DNA from: Fimenecus sp045593645
GTDB taxonomy: Bacteria > Bacillota > Clostridia > Oscillospirales > Acutalibacteraceae
DNA: 64,000 nt
NCBI GenBank assembly: GCA_045593645.1
Contig: JAZNWZ010000130.1
Coordinates: forward strand, 1-64,000
Direction: 5' to 3'
Each line of letters opens with the position of its first letter. The stretch's first letter is position 1. Below are positions 39,720 to 48,883 of this stretch, piece after piece. Under the pieces are notes generated by a model, which saw nothing but the letters and a program-made list of their open reading frames with translations, did no database searches and was not told where the DNA came from. Both the position numbers and the translations under genes were made by a program.

Positions 39720-41216
39720 TTACGCAAAATGCTTTCCGCAGCAAGGGCAAACCTTGAATGAGTTTGGCGAAAGCTGTCCACAACCGCCGTCAGATGCAGG
39801 ACAATCGAGCAATGCAGGAGCATTCTCTGTCCATTCAACGCGGTCGAGTGAACCGTCAGCCTTAAGAACTACGTCTTTGATGTAAGATTTTTCTTCATCA
39901 GTAAGTTCAGCGTATCCCTTAAGAACTGCAATCTTTTCAGCGCTCAAACCTGATGTTGCTGCAACTCTTCTTACAGGAGTAGCTTCCTGTGCAGGAGCAC
40001 TTTCCTGAACTGTTTCCATCTTATCGAAAGAAGGAGCATCAGCAGGATTGTCTACTGGGATGTCAGTAGCTTCAACTTCAACCTTTGCAGATTCTGCAAC
40101 AGTTGACTCTGCAGCCTTTTCATCTTTCTTAGGATGTTCAGCTTTCCACTTTGCTGACTCTTCAGCAACAAGACTCTCCAACTGCTTTGCATAGTCTGTG
40201 TCGAAAGCAAGGTCAATCTTCTGAATTGATTTGAACAAGTGCTTCTTGATTGTGAAGTAAGAAGTTGGCTGGAAGTTCTTGTCAAGGTCATAACGCTGAT
40301 ATGACAATTCTTCATCAGTCAAATCATTTTCAAAAGAAATGTATTTATATTCCGATGCATCAATACCCATTGACTTATCGAAGCCAGCTTTAACTGCTTC
40401 AGGTGTTGCAGAAACTGTACCATTGAAGAGGTTGTTTACTGTATCAGTACCGTCACCTGTTCTTGTGATAACAACGTCGAAGTGTTCCCAACCTACCTTG
40501 AAGTTCTTGCGAAGCTGTGTAAGTGGACCGAAGAAACCATAAGCAGGTACACCCTTTTCAGCATACTCTGTTGGCTTTCCGTCTTTTGTCACACCTTCCT
40601 TTACGCTCTTTGAAAGAAGCTTTGTGTGTTTGTTTGTTTTACACCAATCGTCGCGGCGGTCAATACAGTTGATAAGCAACATCTCAGGAGCTTTCCAACC
40701 ACGAGCACACTTGTAAGGCCATTCACCGTCTGCAGGAGTGTAACCACCCTTCTTAATCATTTCATAGATTTCAGGCTGATCTTCTGCGTGGATTTCAACG
40801 CCCTTCTTCTTTCCTGTCTTAGGGTCCTTAATCCATTCTTTCTCAAGAACCTTATCAACGATACGCCAAATCAAATGGTCTGTCTCTGGGTCATCGCCAC
40901 GAAGTGGGAGATAAAGATAGAAAGGTTTACCGTCATCACCTTTGATTTTTGAGATGTGCATAAACTTCATATCTGTTGGATTTTTGCGGTGGGCGAGAGG
41001 ATCTTCCTCAACGAAGTTTCCTACGAAACGAACGATTGTAGGATGCTCTTTTGACAAGCCGACATACTTGATGTCGTCATAATCGTTGCTGTAATTTTCA
41101 GCAGCTTCTTTTGCAGCTTTCTTATCAGCGGCTTTCTTTTCTTCGCTGCTAAGCCATTCGTTGAATGCGTCATCGTCTTCTGATGATGCTCTTGAGTACA
41201 TTACTTCATCACTCAT
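39720..41216 (-). CDS. Single-stranded DNA-binding protein, gp32-like, with C-terminal zinc ribbon (498 aa)
   Basis: N-terminal Lys/Ala/Glu segment followed by an OB-type core (IKYVGLSKEHPTIVRFVGN, FMHISKIKGDDGKPFYLYLPLRG, EMLLINCIDRRDDWC). The C-terminal third is Ala/Glu-rich, then a zinc ribbon (LDCPASDGGCGQLS, VCPCCGKHF). Placement among helicase, loader and nucleotide genes fits a gp32 role. It is longer than T4 gp32 and the zinc ribbon is at the C-terminus, not in the core. AGGAGAAAAACAA precedes the ATG. Confidence 0.55.
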   Translation of the reverse strand: MSDEVMYSRASSEDDDAFNEWLSSEEKKAADKKAAKEAAENYSNDYDDIKYVGLSKEHPTIVRFVGNFVEEDPLAHRKNPTDMKFMHISKIKGDDGKPFYLYLPLRGDDPETDHLIWRIVDKVLEKEWIKDPKTGKKKGVEIHAEDQPEIYEMIKKGGYTPADGEWPYKCARGWKAPEMLLINCIDRRDDWCKTNKHTKLLSKSVKEGVTKDGKPTEYAEKGVPAYGFFGPLTQLRKNFKVGWEHFDVVITRTGDGTDTVNNLFNGTVSATPEAVKAGFDKSMGIDASEYKYISFENDLTDEELSYQRYDLDKNFQPTSYFTIKKHLFKSIQKIDLAFDTDYAKQLESLVAEESAKWKAEHPKKDEKAAESTVAESAKVEVEATDIPVDNPADAPSFDKMETVQESAPAQEATPVRRVAATSGLSAEKIAVLKGYAELTDEEKSYIKDVVLKADGSLDRVEWTENAPALLDCPASDGGCGQLSPNSFKVCPCCGKHFA

Positions 41217-41294
41217 TTGTTTTTCTCCTATAGCTCTTTGAGCTCTTAATTTATTTTAAACCTCATTGAGGTTATTTACTTAAATAATATTAAC
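41217..41294 (-). promoter_or_regulatory. Structured leader and class 2 motif of gp32-like gene
   Basis: GTTAATATT (41294-41286), then AACCTC-AAT-GAGGTT and AGCTC-AAA-GAGCT hairpins before AGGAG. A leader that could be bound by the product, as T4 gp32 autoregulates its own mRNA. Confidence 0.4.
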
Positions 41295-41324
41295 ACTTTG
41301 TGCTGTTGCATAATTAGTGGAATA

Positions 41325-41999
41325 TTAAATTTTGTAAACCTCAATACCGAAATCCTGCAAGTTCTTTGCACCGTCTGGCATTCGGTCATAAGCTTCGGCG
41401 TAAAAAACTTTCTTTATACCTGATTGTGCAATCATCTTTGCGCACCCTGGGCAAGGACAAGTTGAACAATAAAGTTCTAAATTTTCATAGCTGTCGATTG
41501 ATGTGTTGCGACCAAGTTCAAGTACAGCATTCATCTCGGCGTGAACTTCATAGGCTTCAGAGAACTGATGGTGTCTTGTACTGTAATCTTTTGTAAGACG
41601 ATCTTTTACTGTGAATACTTCATCACAATTCTTGAAACCTTTAGGTGTACCATTTACACCTGTTGAAATTATACGGTTATTCTTTACAATAAGACAACAT
41701 ACCTTGAGGCGAGTACAATGTGACATAGCTTTCAAAGACTGTGTTGTATCAATAAAAGCTTTCTTAATTCGCCAATCGAAAGAAGCCTGCTGAATACCTG
41801 ACTCATTAAGATGAACACAAGTAATTGCTGCTTCTGGGTAATCTTTTGAAATATTGATTAAGAAGGGATTTTGAAAGTCGACTGGAAAGTCTGACTTTAC
41901 CTGATAAGTGAAGGCAACTGGGTTTTCTTTTATTGACTGATCTTTCAATAATTCCTCAGTACCATCTGCATAAGTGACATAGAGATTTTTCTCCACCAT
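41325..41999 (-). CDS. dCMP deaminase (224 aa)
   Basis: Zinc-dependent deaminase converting dCMP to dUMP. Motifs: VHAEMNAVLE (about 150) and STCPCPGCAKMI (about 175) supply the zinc ligands and catalytic Glu; GVNGTPKGFKNCDE is typical of dCMP deaminases. About 75 extra N-terminal residues form an unrecognised domain. TAGGAGACATT before the ATG. Supplies substrate for the thymidylate-synthase-fold enzyme. Confidence 0.9.
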   Translation of the reverse strand: MVEKNLYVTYADGTEELLKDQSIKENPVAFTYQVKSDFPVDFQNPFLINISKDYPEAAITCVHLNESGIQQASFDWRIKKAFIDTTQSLKAMSHCTRLKVCCLIVKNNRIISTGVNGTPKGFKNCDEVFTVKDRLTKDYSTRHHQFSEAYEVHAEMNAVLELGRNTSIDSYENLELYCSTCPCPGCAKMIAQSGIKKVFYAEAYDRMPDGAKNLQDFGIEVYKI

Positions 42000-42007
42000 A
42001 ATGTCTC

Positions 42008-42220
42008 CTATTTTATATCTTTAAGTTTTGTTGTTTTTATATTAACAAGTCCTGCAAGTCCGGCGAGTGACTTTCTTGTCCATATTTTACCTTTTTTATC
42101 CTGTGCAGCGTAATATGTCGAACCCAAAACAGTGAACTTAAATAAAGTCGGATAATCTTCATTTCCGTCCATCTGTTTGAAGTTTGTCCACGCTTTTGAA
42201 ATTTCCTCTGGCTTAAGCAT
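42008..42220 (-). CDS. Hypothetical protein (70 aa)
   Basis: Begins MLKPEEISKAWTNFKQ; overlaps the kinase gene by 8 nt. Its last codons contain GTTAATATA (42046-42038), 38 nt before the deaminase ATG. No family recognised. Confidence 0.5.
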   Translation of the reverse strand: MLKPEEISKAWTNFKQMDGNEDYPTLFKFTVLGSTYYAAQDKKGKIWTRKSLAGLAGLVNIKTTKLKDIK

Positions 42221-42767
42221 TTACAAGTGCCTCTTGAATACCCTGTGAACCAATGATACGACCTACAATCTCTTCGTACCCGTCTTTTGTTCCTTCATAA
42301 ACATCATATTCATAACGGCGGTCATCAAGGAATTTTTTGATATTTACATCAACATCTTTTGCTTCGTCTTCTGTTTGGAAACGGCCATTTGCATTGTAAG
42401 GCTTAATTCTCTTTAAGAAGATATTTACATTTGAGTCGCCGTATTTATCAAACTCTTCCATAATTGCTTCTTTCAATTTAGGAGAAGTTGTAGGCGCATA
42501 CAAAGCTCCAAGCAAAATTGGTGAGTCAGTAATAATTACATCAACTTTGCCATAGCAGCGGCTGATTTTGAATGCCTGCTTACCTGTGACATAAAACTGA
42601 TTTTTGAATACCTCAGAATTGTCTTCCCAAACTTTGTCTTTTGCAAACTCAGAAACATATTCACAGTCAATTCCTGCAAGCTTCAACTGTGAAAATATAT
42701 AAGCTGCTCCTGTTGACTTTCCTGTCCCTGGGCCACCAAAAAGATTTATAATGATTGTGTTTTTCAT
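42213..42767 (-). CDS. P-loop kinase / AAA_28-like ATPase (184 aa)
   Basis: Walker A FGGPGTGKSTGA at residues 10-21; VIITDSPILLGA is a Walker B-type strand with the DS/P of nucleoside kinases; lid-like Arg-rich RRYEYDVYEG near the end. Resembles NadR/AAA_28 kinases, so a nucleotide or cofactor kinase. ATG lies 5 nt from a class 2 GTTAATTTA. Confidence 0.7.
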   Translation of the reverse strand: MKNTIIINLFGGPGTGKSTGAAYIFSQLKLAGIDCEYVSEFAKDKVWEDNSEVFKNQFYVTGKQAFKISRCYGKVDVIITDSPILLGALYAPTTSPKLKEAIMEEFDKYGDSNVNIFLKRIKPYNANGRFQTEDEAKDVDVNIKKFLDDRRYEYDVYEGTKDGYEEIVGRIIGSQGIQEALVNA

Positions 42768-42772
42768 ATAAT

Positions 42773-42781
42773 TAAATTAAC
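42773..42781 (-). promoter_or_regulatory. Class 2 motif, start-proximal
   Basis: GTTAATTTA on the minus strand, 5 nt before the kinase ATG. Confidence 0.5.
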
Positions 42782-42794
42782 ATAAATTTATTTC

Positions 42795-42828
42795 AAGGCG
42801 AATTTTTGAACTATAATGGAGGGAATAA
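42795..42828 (+). repeat. 34-nt perfect dispersed repeat, copy 2
   Basis: Matches 29996-30029 in opposite orientation with no mismatch. Here its TGGAGGG supplies the ribosome site of a 9-codon frame. Confidence 0.85.
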
Positions 42829-42830
42829 AT

Positions 42831-42860
42831 ATGAGAATAAGAGGTAAATTTATTTGCTAA
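42831..42860 (+). CDS. Possible leader peptide (9 aa)
   Basis: ATG AGA ATA AGA GGT AA.. encodes MRIRGKFIC and stops 6 nt before the membrane protein ATG, which has no good ribosome site of its own. GGAGGG lies 7 nt upstream. Suggests translational coupling. Confidence 0.35.
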   Translation: MRIRGKFIC

Positions 42861-42866
42861 ATTTGT

Positions 42867-43328
42867 ATGAAAATCTTTTTGAAAAACTTTATTATTTTTT
42901 GTGTAGGGTTTACTCTTTATCAATGTATTGAAGGCATTTGGAAAACAATCGGCCCAGGGATGGGCGGAGTTGAATGCTTTTTGATGGGAGTACTTGGCGG
43001 TCTTTCATTATTACTGGTTGGCGGCCTTAATAAGAAGTTAACTTGGGAAATGCCTTTTTGGTTGCAATCAATTGTTGGCGGACTTATAATTGTTTCACTT
43101 GAATTTGTGACTGGGTTGATTGTAAATAAATGGGCTTGTCCTGCACTCGGAAGACCTATCGTTTGGGACTATTCAAACATCCCAGGGAATATCTTAGGTC
43201 AAATATGTCCTCAATTTTTTGCAGCTTGGGTTGTACTTGCAGCTATTTGCATTTTAGTTGACGACTACTTAAGATATAAAATCTACGATGAGGAAAAGCC
43301 TCATTATGTTTGGTGGTGGAAAAAATAA
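42867..43328 (+). CDS. Integral membrane protein, PF06541 (CmpB)-like (153 aa)
   Basis: Four predicted membrane helices. The WDYSNIPGNILGQICPQFFAAW stretch in two parts (IVWDYSNIPGN, ILGQICPQFFAAW) is characteristic of a bacterial membrane family annotated as putative ABC-type permease (PF06541). Ends Arg/Lys/Trp-rich. Isolated on the plus strand, abutting the convergent methyltransferase. Host-derived cargo or a co-opted holin-like role are both possible. Confidence 0.6.
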   Translation: MKIFLKNFIIFCVGFTLYQCIEGIWKTIGPGMGGVECFLMGVLGGLSLLLVGGLNKKLTWEMPFWLQSIVGGLIIVSLEFVTGLIVNKWACPALGRPIVWDYSNIPGNILGQICPQFFAAWVVLAAICILVDDYLRYKIYDEEKPHYVWWWKK

Positions 43329-44207
43329 TTATTTAGGCAATATCAATCTTGAATCCCAGCCAAAACGGAATCCTTTTTCTGATGAGCTTGCGTGTTTCTT
43401 GATATATTCCATTAGGAACTGATGGCATCTTGTGTTGCCTTCAGCTTCCTTTCTCCACTGTTCAGCTTTTTCAAACATATCTTTTTCAAGTTCAACTCCG
43501 ATATAATTGCGGTCACAAAGATACGCAGCAATTCCTGAAGAACCTGAACCCATAAACGGGTCAAGAACAGTTTGTCCTTTAAGAGACGAAACCATAATCA
43601 ATTCAGTAAACAATAAAACAGGCTTTTGACAGCTGTGTATTTGTTTTTCGCCAACATTGTTGTATGCAGGCGGAGTAAAGAATGAAACATTACCAAGTCC
43701 TGTCCATCTTACTCTCATTCCTGTTGATTGGTCGAGCGCCCAGCCTCTTGGCTTACCATCCTTTACATAAGGAACGATAACTTCCCGTAGATATTCAACT
43801 GCATTCCAAGTATATTTTGTTGGGTCTTTTGTCAAATGCATAATCTCTTCGCGTTGTGACTTAAGTTTATGCGTTGCTCCTCTTCCTTTAGGTCGACAAT
43901 AAACCATCGCATTTTCCCAATGATTGAATAAGCCGCTACGGTTAACACATTTTATAACTGTTTCAATTTTTGTTATACCGTAAAACATCCACATTGAACC
44001 TGTAGGCTTCAACACTCTTTTGCATTCCGCCAGGAATTTGTCTAGGAAACCCTCGTATTCTTCATCAGACATTTTATCCCAGTCAGAGTTTTGCATATGA
44101 TTTGAACCATCAAACGAAATAGCATAGGGCGGGTCAGTACAAATTAAATCAATAGAGGCATCCTCAAGGGATGCCATAACTTCAAAGCAATCTTTATTTA
44201 TATACAT
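43329..44207 (-). CDS. DNA N6-adenine / N4-cytosine methyltransferase (292 aa)
   Basis: Beta-class order: catalytic motif IV TDPPYAI at residues 24-30 comes before SAM motif I DPFMGSGSSG near 218-227. The target-recognition region lies between. Likely protects phage DNA from restriction or marks it. Class 3 motif 9 nt upstream of the ATG. C-terminal about 45 residues extend beyond the usual end. Confidence 0.9.
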   Translation of the reverse strand: MYINKDCFEVMASLEDASIDLICTDPPYAISFDGSNHMQNSDWDKMSDEEYEGFLDKFLAECKRVLKPTGSMWMFYGITKIETVIKCVNRSGLFNHWENAMVYCRPKGRGATHKLKSQREEIMHLTKDPTKYTWNAVEYLREVIVPYVKDGKPRGWALDQSTGMRVRWTGLGNVSFFTPPAYNNVGEKQIHSCQKPVLLFTELIMVSSLKGQTVLDPFMGSGSSGIAAYLCDRNYIGVELEKDMFEKAEQWRKEAEGNTRCHQFLMEYIKKHASSSEKGFRFGWDSRLILPK

Positions 44208-44212
44208 CCTAT

Positions 44213-44223
44213 CAAATTAGTTT
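44213..44223 (-). promoter_or_regulatory. Class 3 motif
   Basis: Minus strand AACTAATTTGATAGGATG; ACTAA at 44221-44217, 9 nt before the ATG at 44207. Confidence 0.45.
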
Positions 44224-44228
44224 AAACA

Positions 44229-46295
44229 TTAAATATTCTCTTTGATAGTGACGTCACGGAATTTGATATGTTGGTCATATCTTACACCGATACGAATATA
44301 TAAAATGCCTTCAATAGGCTTTGGTCCGAAAGTACAATATATCTTACCTTCTTTTGAGTCCTGAACTGCAAGACAACCTTGCATCCATTTGTCATTGATA
44401 CCGATACCGTCATAAGGCTCTTTTGCATCAAGCCAATCAGTTGAACCTAAAACTTTAATATACATTGAGTCAACGTTGAAAGCTTTTGTGTCTTTGTCTT
44501 GAGTTATATTTTCAGAATCTTCAAAGTTAATGAAAATACCGTTTGCAATTTTCATATCATATTTCAAAGTCACATAACGTTTTCCCATTTTAGGACATTC
44601 GCTATAATTAAGACCTGTCTTTATCCAAGATACATCAGAGAACACACCTGAAGTAATATACCCAGTTCCGTTGATTGAGAAGTCTTTCTCTGGCCACTGA
44701 TACTTACCTGCGAGCATTTGCAATTCATTATAGTTTCTCAAATCTGTTTGTGGGTCCCATTCGCCGCAGCTGTTTACAATCATTTGGTCCTGAACTTCGC
44801 CTGAATAAACACGACGACTTTCATCAGAGATTGTATCAATGCGGAAATTATAATCAGCGTGGTGTTCACCGTTTACTTCACCGAAAACATTGTAAGTCTC
44901 AGCATCAATTGTTGTGACCTCTTGATAAATGCCTTCAGGAATTACTAAGTCTTCTTTTATTTCAAGAGGCGGGTTGTAAGCATCATAAGTAAGTTCTGGG
45001 AATCTTTCATAATCAAGTCCGAAAGCAGACATCTTTGAAATATGAGTTCCTTTTGTAAACTTCTTTAATGTTCTGTAATTAAGATGTGATGCTGTAATAA
45101 TATCACCTGCTCTTGGTGTTAAAATACCTGAAACATATCTGTACCCAAATGTTGCTGGCTTTGTTGATAAAACAATTCTTTCATTTAATAAAGTATCTTT
45201 ATCTTGTTGCAACTCTTCGCATACAATCAATTCATTAGAGAAGAAGATTGTTGAATTGTAAGTGTATGACATTTTGAATATCATAGGATAGATGTGGGAA
45301 GATACAACACCTGACATTTCTCTTAATGAAGATGTAAAATGACACTTAATCTTTTTGAAGAATCCTCTTGCTGATAAAGAGTCAGGATAAGCTTCACCTG
45401 CATAGTCGATTGTCAAGTTCTGAGCAACTGGGTTATTCAAATCCAATTCAATTCTTCCTACTTCCTGCCAAACGCCATTGATGCTTACAAGCAACTTTAC
45501 AGTGCCATACCCAGGGTTATAGAATTCTGGGACATCAATTGTAAACTCGTAATCGTCAAGAATAACGTGGTCGTAGTGTTCGTTTGTTTTTATATCTGTT
45601 GCATCAAATTCTTTTTCACAAATAAATGCTAAGTCTTTGTCTTCAAATGTTGCAGGCTCAGGTGGCAACATCTTGTTTACATCAACACCAATTTTAACAA
45701 GCTCTTGGTCAACATAAGCTTTTGTTGCAACTTGCTGATCTTTCTCAGGTGTATAATCGGGCAACATTTCCTGACGACCATCTGTTGTAATCATATGTTC
45801 AGGAAGCTTGCGTCCGCAATAACGATAACCTGTGATATAGAATGGCATATCATATTCAGGCATACCGTCTGTGAATGAAAGATAACCTACACCTATATCA
45901 ATTGTCCACTTTTTGAGACCGAAAGGAATTACATCACCATTTGCATCTTCAATTGTCAAATGCCATTCTTCATCCTGAATAACATCAATAAGTTTTTCTG
46001 AAAAGAAAACGGCGCGGTCATTTACTTTGTCAACTTTGATATGTGTAAACTTTTCAACAACTGGGACTGAACTTCCGCCGATTGTTGCATAATACAAATC
46101 TCCGCGCCAAATAAGACCTTCAGGAGAAGCAGGAATAAATTCAGAGTCAAGCCATATTGATTTTGCATCAACCTTAGGTGATACTGTTTCAGGCTCCTCA
46201 AACCAAGCAAGGTTGTTATCAGTGTTTGATTTGTTCTTGATAACATTCTTGTATGAGGCTTCTGCAATATGTTTTGTATATTTATCTACGCTCAT
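44229..46295 (-). CDS. Tail fibre protein, paralogue of the next gene (688 aa)
   Basis: Contains QQVATKAYVDQELV near residue 190, the TKAYVD signature common at the N-terminal part of phage tail fibres. A DYAGEAYPDSLSARGFFKK beta domain near 300 and a C-terminal DWLDAKEPYDGIG with ILYIRIGVRYD repeat counterparts in the 858-aa fibre. GGAGTCAATCA precedes the ATG, and the gene overlaps its upstream paralogue by 14 nt. Confidence 0.65.
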   Translation of the reverse strand: MSVDKYTKHIAEASYKNVIKNKSNTDNNLAWFEEPETVSPKVDAKSIWLDSEFIPASPEGLIWRGDLYYATIGGSSVPVVEKFTHIKVDKVNDRAVFFSEKLIDVIQDEEWHLTIEDANGDVIPFGLKKWTIDIGVGYLSFTDGMPEYDMPFYITGYRYCGRKLPEHMITTDGRQEMLPDYTPEKDQQVATKAYVDQELVKIGVDVNKMLPPEPATFEDKDLAFICEKEFDATDIKTNEHYDHVILDDYEFTIDVPEFYNPGYGTVKLLVSINGVWQEVGRIELDLNNPVAQNLTIDYAGEAYPDSLSARGFFKKIKCHFTSSLREMSGVVSSHIYPMIFKMSYTYNSTIFFSNELIVCEELQQDKDTLLNERIVLSTKPATFGYRYVSGILTPRAGDIITASHLNYRTLKKFTKGTHISKMSAFGLDYERFPELTYDAYNPPLEIKEDLVIPEGIYQEVTTIDAETYNVFGEVNGEHHADYNFRIDTISDESRRVYSGEVQDQMIVNSCGEWDPQTDLRNYNELQMLAGKYQWPEKDFSINGTGYITSGVFSDVSWIKTGLNYSECPKMGKRYVTLKYDMKIANGIFINFEDSENITQDKDTKAFNVDSMYIKVLGSTDWLDAKEPYDGIGINDKWMQGCLAVQDSKEGKIYCTFGPKPIEGILYIRIGVRYDQHIKFRDVTIKENI

Positions 46296-48858
46296 TGATT
46301 GACTCCTCTATCGACTTGATAAGAGCTCTTAAATTAACAGGCTTGCTTATCAATAATTTTATGTATAAATAACCTTCCTCAACAACTGGGTCTTTACCAA
46401 AAGTTACCCATCTTCTTTCTTGTGTACTTCTGAACAAGTCAAGACCATTGAATATGTCTCTGTTAGACCAATGTCCAAAACCTGCATAAGGCTCATTACA
46501 ATTTACCCAACGAGTAAGAACATTTGAAGGTGCAACTGATGCATAAATATCAATTCCTTTTAACGTTCCATTTTTATTTACAGGATAAGGTTGGTCTTCA
46601 TCATCAACAATGTCCATATAAAAGTTGTTCATTCTAGGACAAGGGAATCTTAAAGTTATTGTTTGTGTTGCAGGCTTATCACTGTAATCAGGTCCAATAC
46701 CAAATTCTGTGTAATCGGTTTTACCTACAATTGCCTTATGATCTTTTACTTGTGCTTCATCAAAAGGAAGCTCATCAGTAGGTACATATTTTTGAACTGC
46801 TTCAATAACACCATTCTCAGGCGCATAAGGAGAAAGACCTACGAAACGGTATTCTTCTTCGTCTGAGTAATCAATATTTATAAAGTCAGTTTCTTGTTCA
46901 ATTGTTGTACTTCTTGTAAGACTTTTAATCTCAGCAGTAAACTTAATCTTACCAAAGTAATCATCTAAAGAGATTTCTTTTAATTCGTAAATAAGTTGAT
47001 TGCTGCTATAATCTTCAGGTTTACAAGGAATTATATAACCTACATCAACATTGATTGGGTCAATAGGCGCATATTTATTTTTGAAGTTTTTAACGATAAG
47101 TCTGAATGAAATATCAATATCGCCATTAGATGCTTTAACGCCTGAGACATAATTATTATAAATAGGCTGCTTTACAATATCAATTCTTCCCGAAGGCTCG
47201 AAGTCATTGTAAACGTTTACATAAACTGTATTTGATTTCCAGAAAATGTCTGAGTTATTTGCGTCTCTTTGAATAAAATAAACTTTGTGAGTACCTTCTT
47301 CAATTTCAGTTTCGTAATCGAAAGAGAAGCCTTTATAATAACCGTGAAATGATTTGAACTTAGGATAAGCTTCACCGTAATAAGTTATGTTAAACTTACC
47401 TCTTCTACCTTCTGCAAAAGTTGTATTCTCATCATCATAACAATTCAATGTTTCAACAAGAACATCATCAATGTAAGCTTCAACACGGCAGCCATTATAG
47501 AAAACGATACCGTCAGTACCTACAAAGATTTTATTTGAAGCCCAAGTATTTTTTAATGACGTAACATCAAGAACTTCAATCTCTTCTGCTTTATTCTTAA
47601 TATCAATTAAATCAAGACATTCAGGCTCTGTAGGCTCAATTGTTCCAACTCTGTCGTCTATGTTGTCAATTGCATCTTTATAATCTTTTAAGAGTTGGTT
47701 GAAAGCAATAAGTACTTCACCTACTGTCAATGACGACATCATAACTGCACCATTATTGAAGTCCTGATTATCATTTGATTTGTGAAGTCTTTGATTAGTT
47801 GCCCAAACGTTCGCAATATCCTGATTAAGATCAGTGATGTCGTCCATCTTGTGTTGATGTTTCTGAACGTGTGTTGCAATTGCTTCAAGTTTTCCGTTAT
47901 TATTTATAATGATTGTTTCTTCATCAATGAGGTTGCTTAAGTTCTGAACCAAAGTTTGATAAAGAGATACATTATTGATTATGTTCTTTACATATTGTTC
48001 AAGGTCTTTGATTTGGTCTGCTGTGTGTTGGTGATTTGCACAATCTCCACCGCCTTCATTTAAGTAATCAGTAAGAATGTCTGGGTTTACACACAAACGA
48101 CCTTCTCTGTCGAAAGTCAAAGAGTCTTCATCAATGTCAACTGAAATTACTGTACCGCCTCTTTGGACTTCAATTTTGATACCGTCACCTGGGAGTGGCT
48201 TAATCTTTACAAGAGATTCTTCAACGCTATTAAGTCTGTTCTTTAATTGTGTAATCTCTGATGTGACAGCAGATAAATCAACGTTTACGACAGGTGTTGT
48301 TGAGCCACCAACTTCTGCACCTTCAGGAAGACCTACAGCGCAAAGTTGTCCAAACTCATTGATACCAATTGTTTCTTCGTCAAGTTTTAAGTTTGCAGAA
48401 ATTTTTCCTGTAGCTTGGTCAAACTTGAATTGAATTGGGTTAAGTGTATTATTTGTAAAGATTGTGCTGAGCTGTTTAGCAATCAGCTTATTAAGATTGT
48501 CGTCAGTTATTGCTTCGAGTTTTTGATAAACTTCTTGAGGCAAGTCATCATATTCAATGTCGCCTCCTGCAACAATATTTCCTGCATTATCAAGTCGAAC
48601 TTTTGTGTACCAACCTGCATCTGGGACGTTTGTATGTCTATCAGGATTGAAGCAAACTATGCCATCAGTGATACGCCAATAAGAGCGTTCTGAAAGAGTA
48701 CCTCTTGACTCGCAAATGTAAACAAGCCATTTATCTTTTGTATATTGGGTACCGTTAAGCGCTCCACTTTCTGTTATGTAATATGCGGCAAAATCTAAAT
48801 CTGTAACTGAAGGTAAGACACCTAAAGCAGGCGACCAAACACCATAGAAAGTATTCAT
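46282..48858 (-). CDS. Tail fibre protein (858 aa)
   Basis: Begins MNTFYGVWSPALGVLPSV. His-containing fibre repeats (NHQHTADQIKDLEQYV near 270; KHQHKMDDITDLNQDI near 335) and coiled-coil stretches (VTSEITQLKNRLNSVEESL) fit a trimeric fibre. The distal half shares a YYGEAYPKFKSFHGYYKG domain and C-terminal RWVNCNEPYAGFG with the 688-aa gene. ATG is 6 nt from a class 3 motif, no Shine-Dalgarno. Confidence 0.7.
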   Translation of the reverse strand: MNTFYGVWSPALGVLPSVTDLDFAAYYITESGALNGTQYTKDKWLVYICESRGTLSERSYWRITDGIVCFNPDRHTNVPDAGWYTKVRLDNAGNIVAGGDIEYDDLPQEVYQKLEAITDDNLNKLIAKQLSTIFTNNTLNPIQFKFDQATGKISANLKLDEETIGINEFGQLCAVGLPEGAEVGGSTTPVVNVDLSAVTSEITQLKNRLNSVEESLVKIKPLPGDGIKIEVQRGGTVISVDIDEDSLTFDREGRLCVNPDILTDYLNEGGGDCANHQHTADQIKDLEQYVKNIINNVSLYQTLVQNLSNLIDEETIIINNNGKLEAIATHVQKHQHKMDDITDLNQDIANVWATNQRLHKSNDNQDFNNGAVMMSSLTVGEVLIAFNQLLKDYKDAIDNIDDRVGTIEPTEPECLDLIDIKNKAEEIEVLDVTSLKNTWASNKIFVGTDGIVFYNGCRVEAYIDDVLVETLNCYDDENTTFAEGRRGKFNITYYGEAYPKFKSFHGYYKGFSFDYETEIEEGTHKVYFIQRDANNSDIFWKSNTVYVNVYNDFEPSGRIDIVKQPIYNNYVSGVKASNGDIDISFRLIVKNFKNKYAPIDPINVDVGYIIPCKPEDYSSNQLIYELKEISLDDYFGKIKFTAEIKSLTRSTTIEQETDFINIDYSDEEEYRFVGLSPYAPENGVIEAVQKYVPTDELPFDEAQVKDHKAIVGKTDYTEFGIGPDYSDKPATQTITLRFPCPRMNNFYMDIVDDEDQPYPVNKNGTLKGIDIYASVAPSNVLTRWVNCNEPYAGFGHWSNRDIFNGLDLFRSTQERRWVTFGKDPVVEEGYLYIKLLISKPVNLRALIKSIEESINERR

Positions 48859-48870
48859 ATAAAATTAGTC
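48858..48870 (-). promoter_or_regulatory. Class 3 motif, start-proximal
   Basis: Minus strand GACTAATTTTATATG; ACTAA at 48869-48865, 6 nt before the fibre ATG. Confidence 0.55.
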
Positions 48871-48883
48871 GCCTGCTTTGTAT

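Noticed and set aside
42812..42817. TATAAT in the 34-nt repeat as a promoter -10
   Set aside because: It abuts GGAGGG, so transcription would begin after the ribosome site, and the -35 region is poor.
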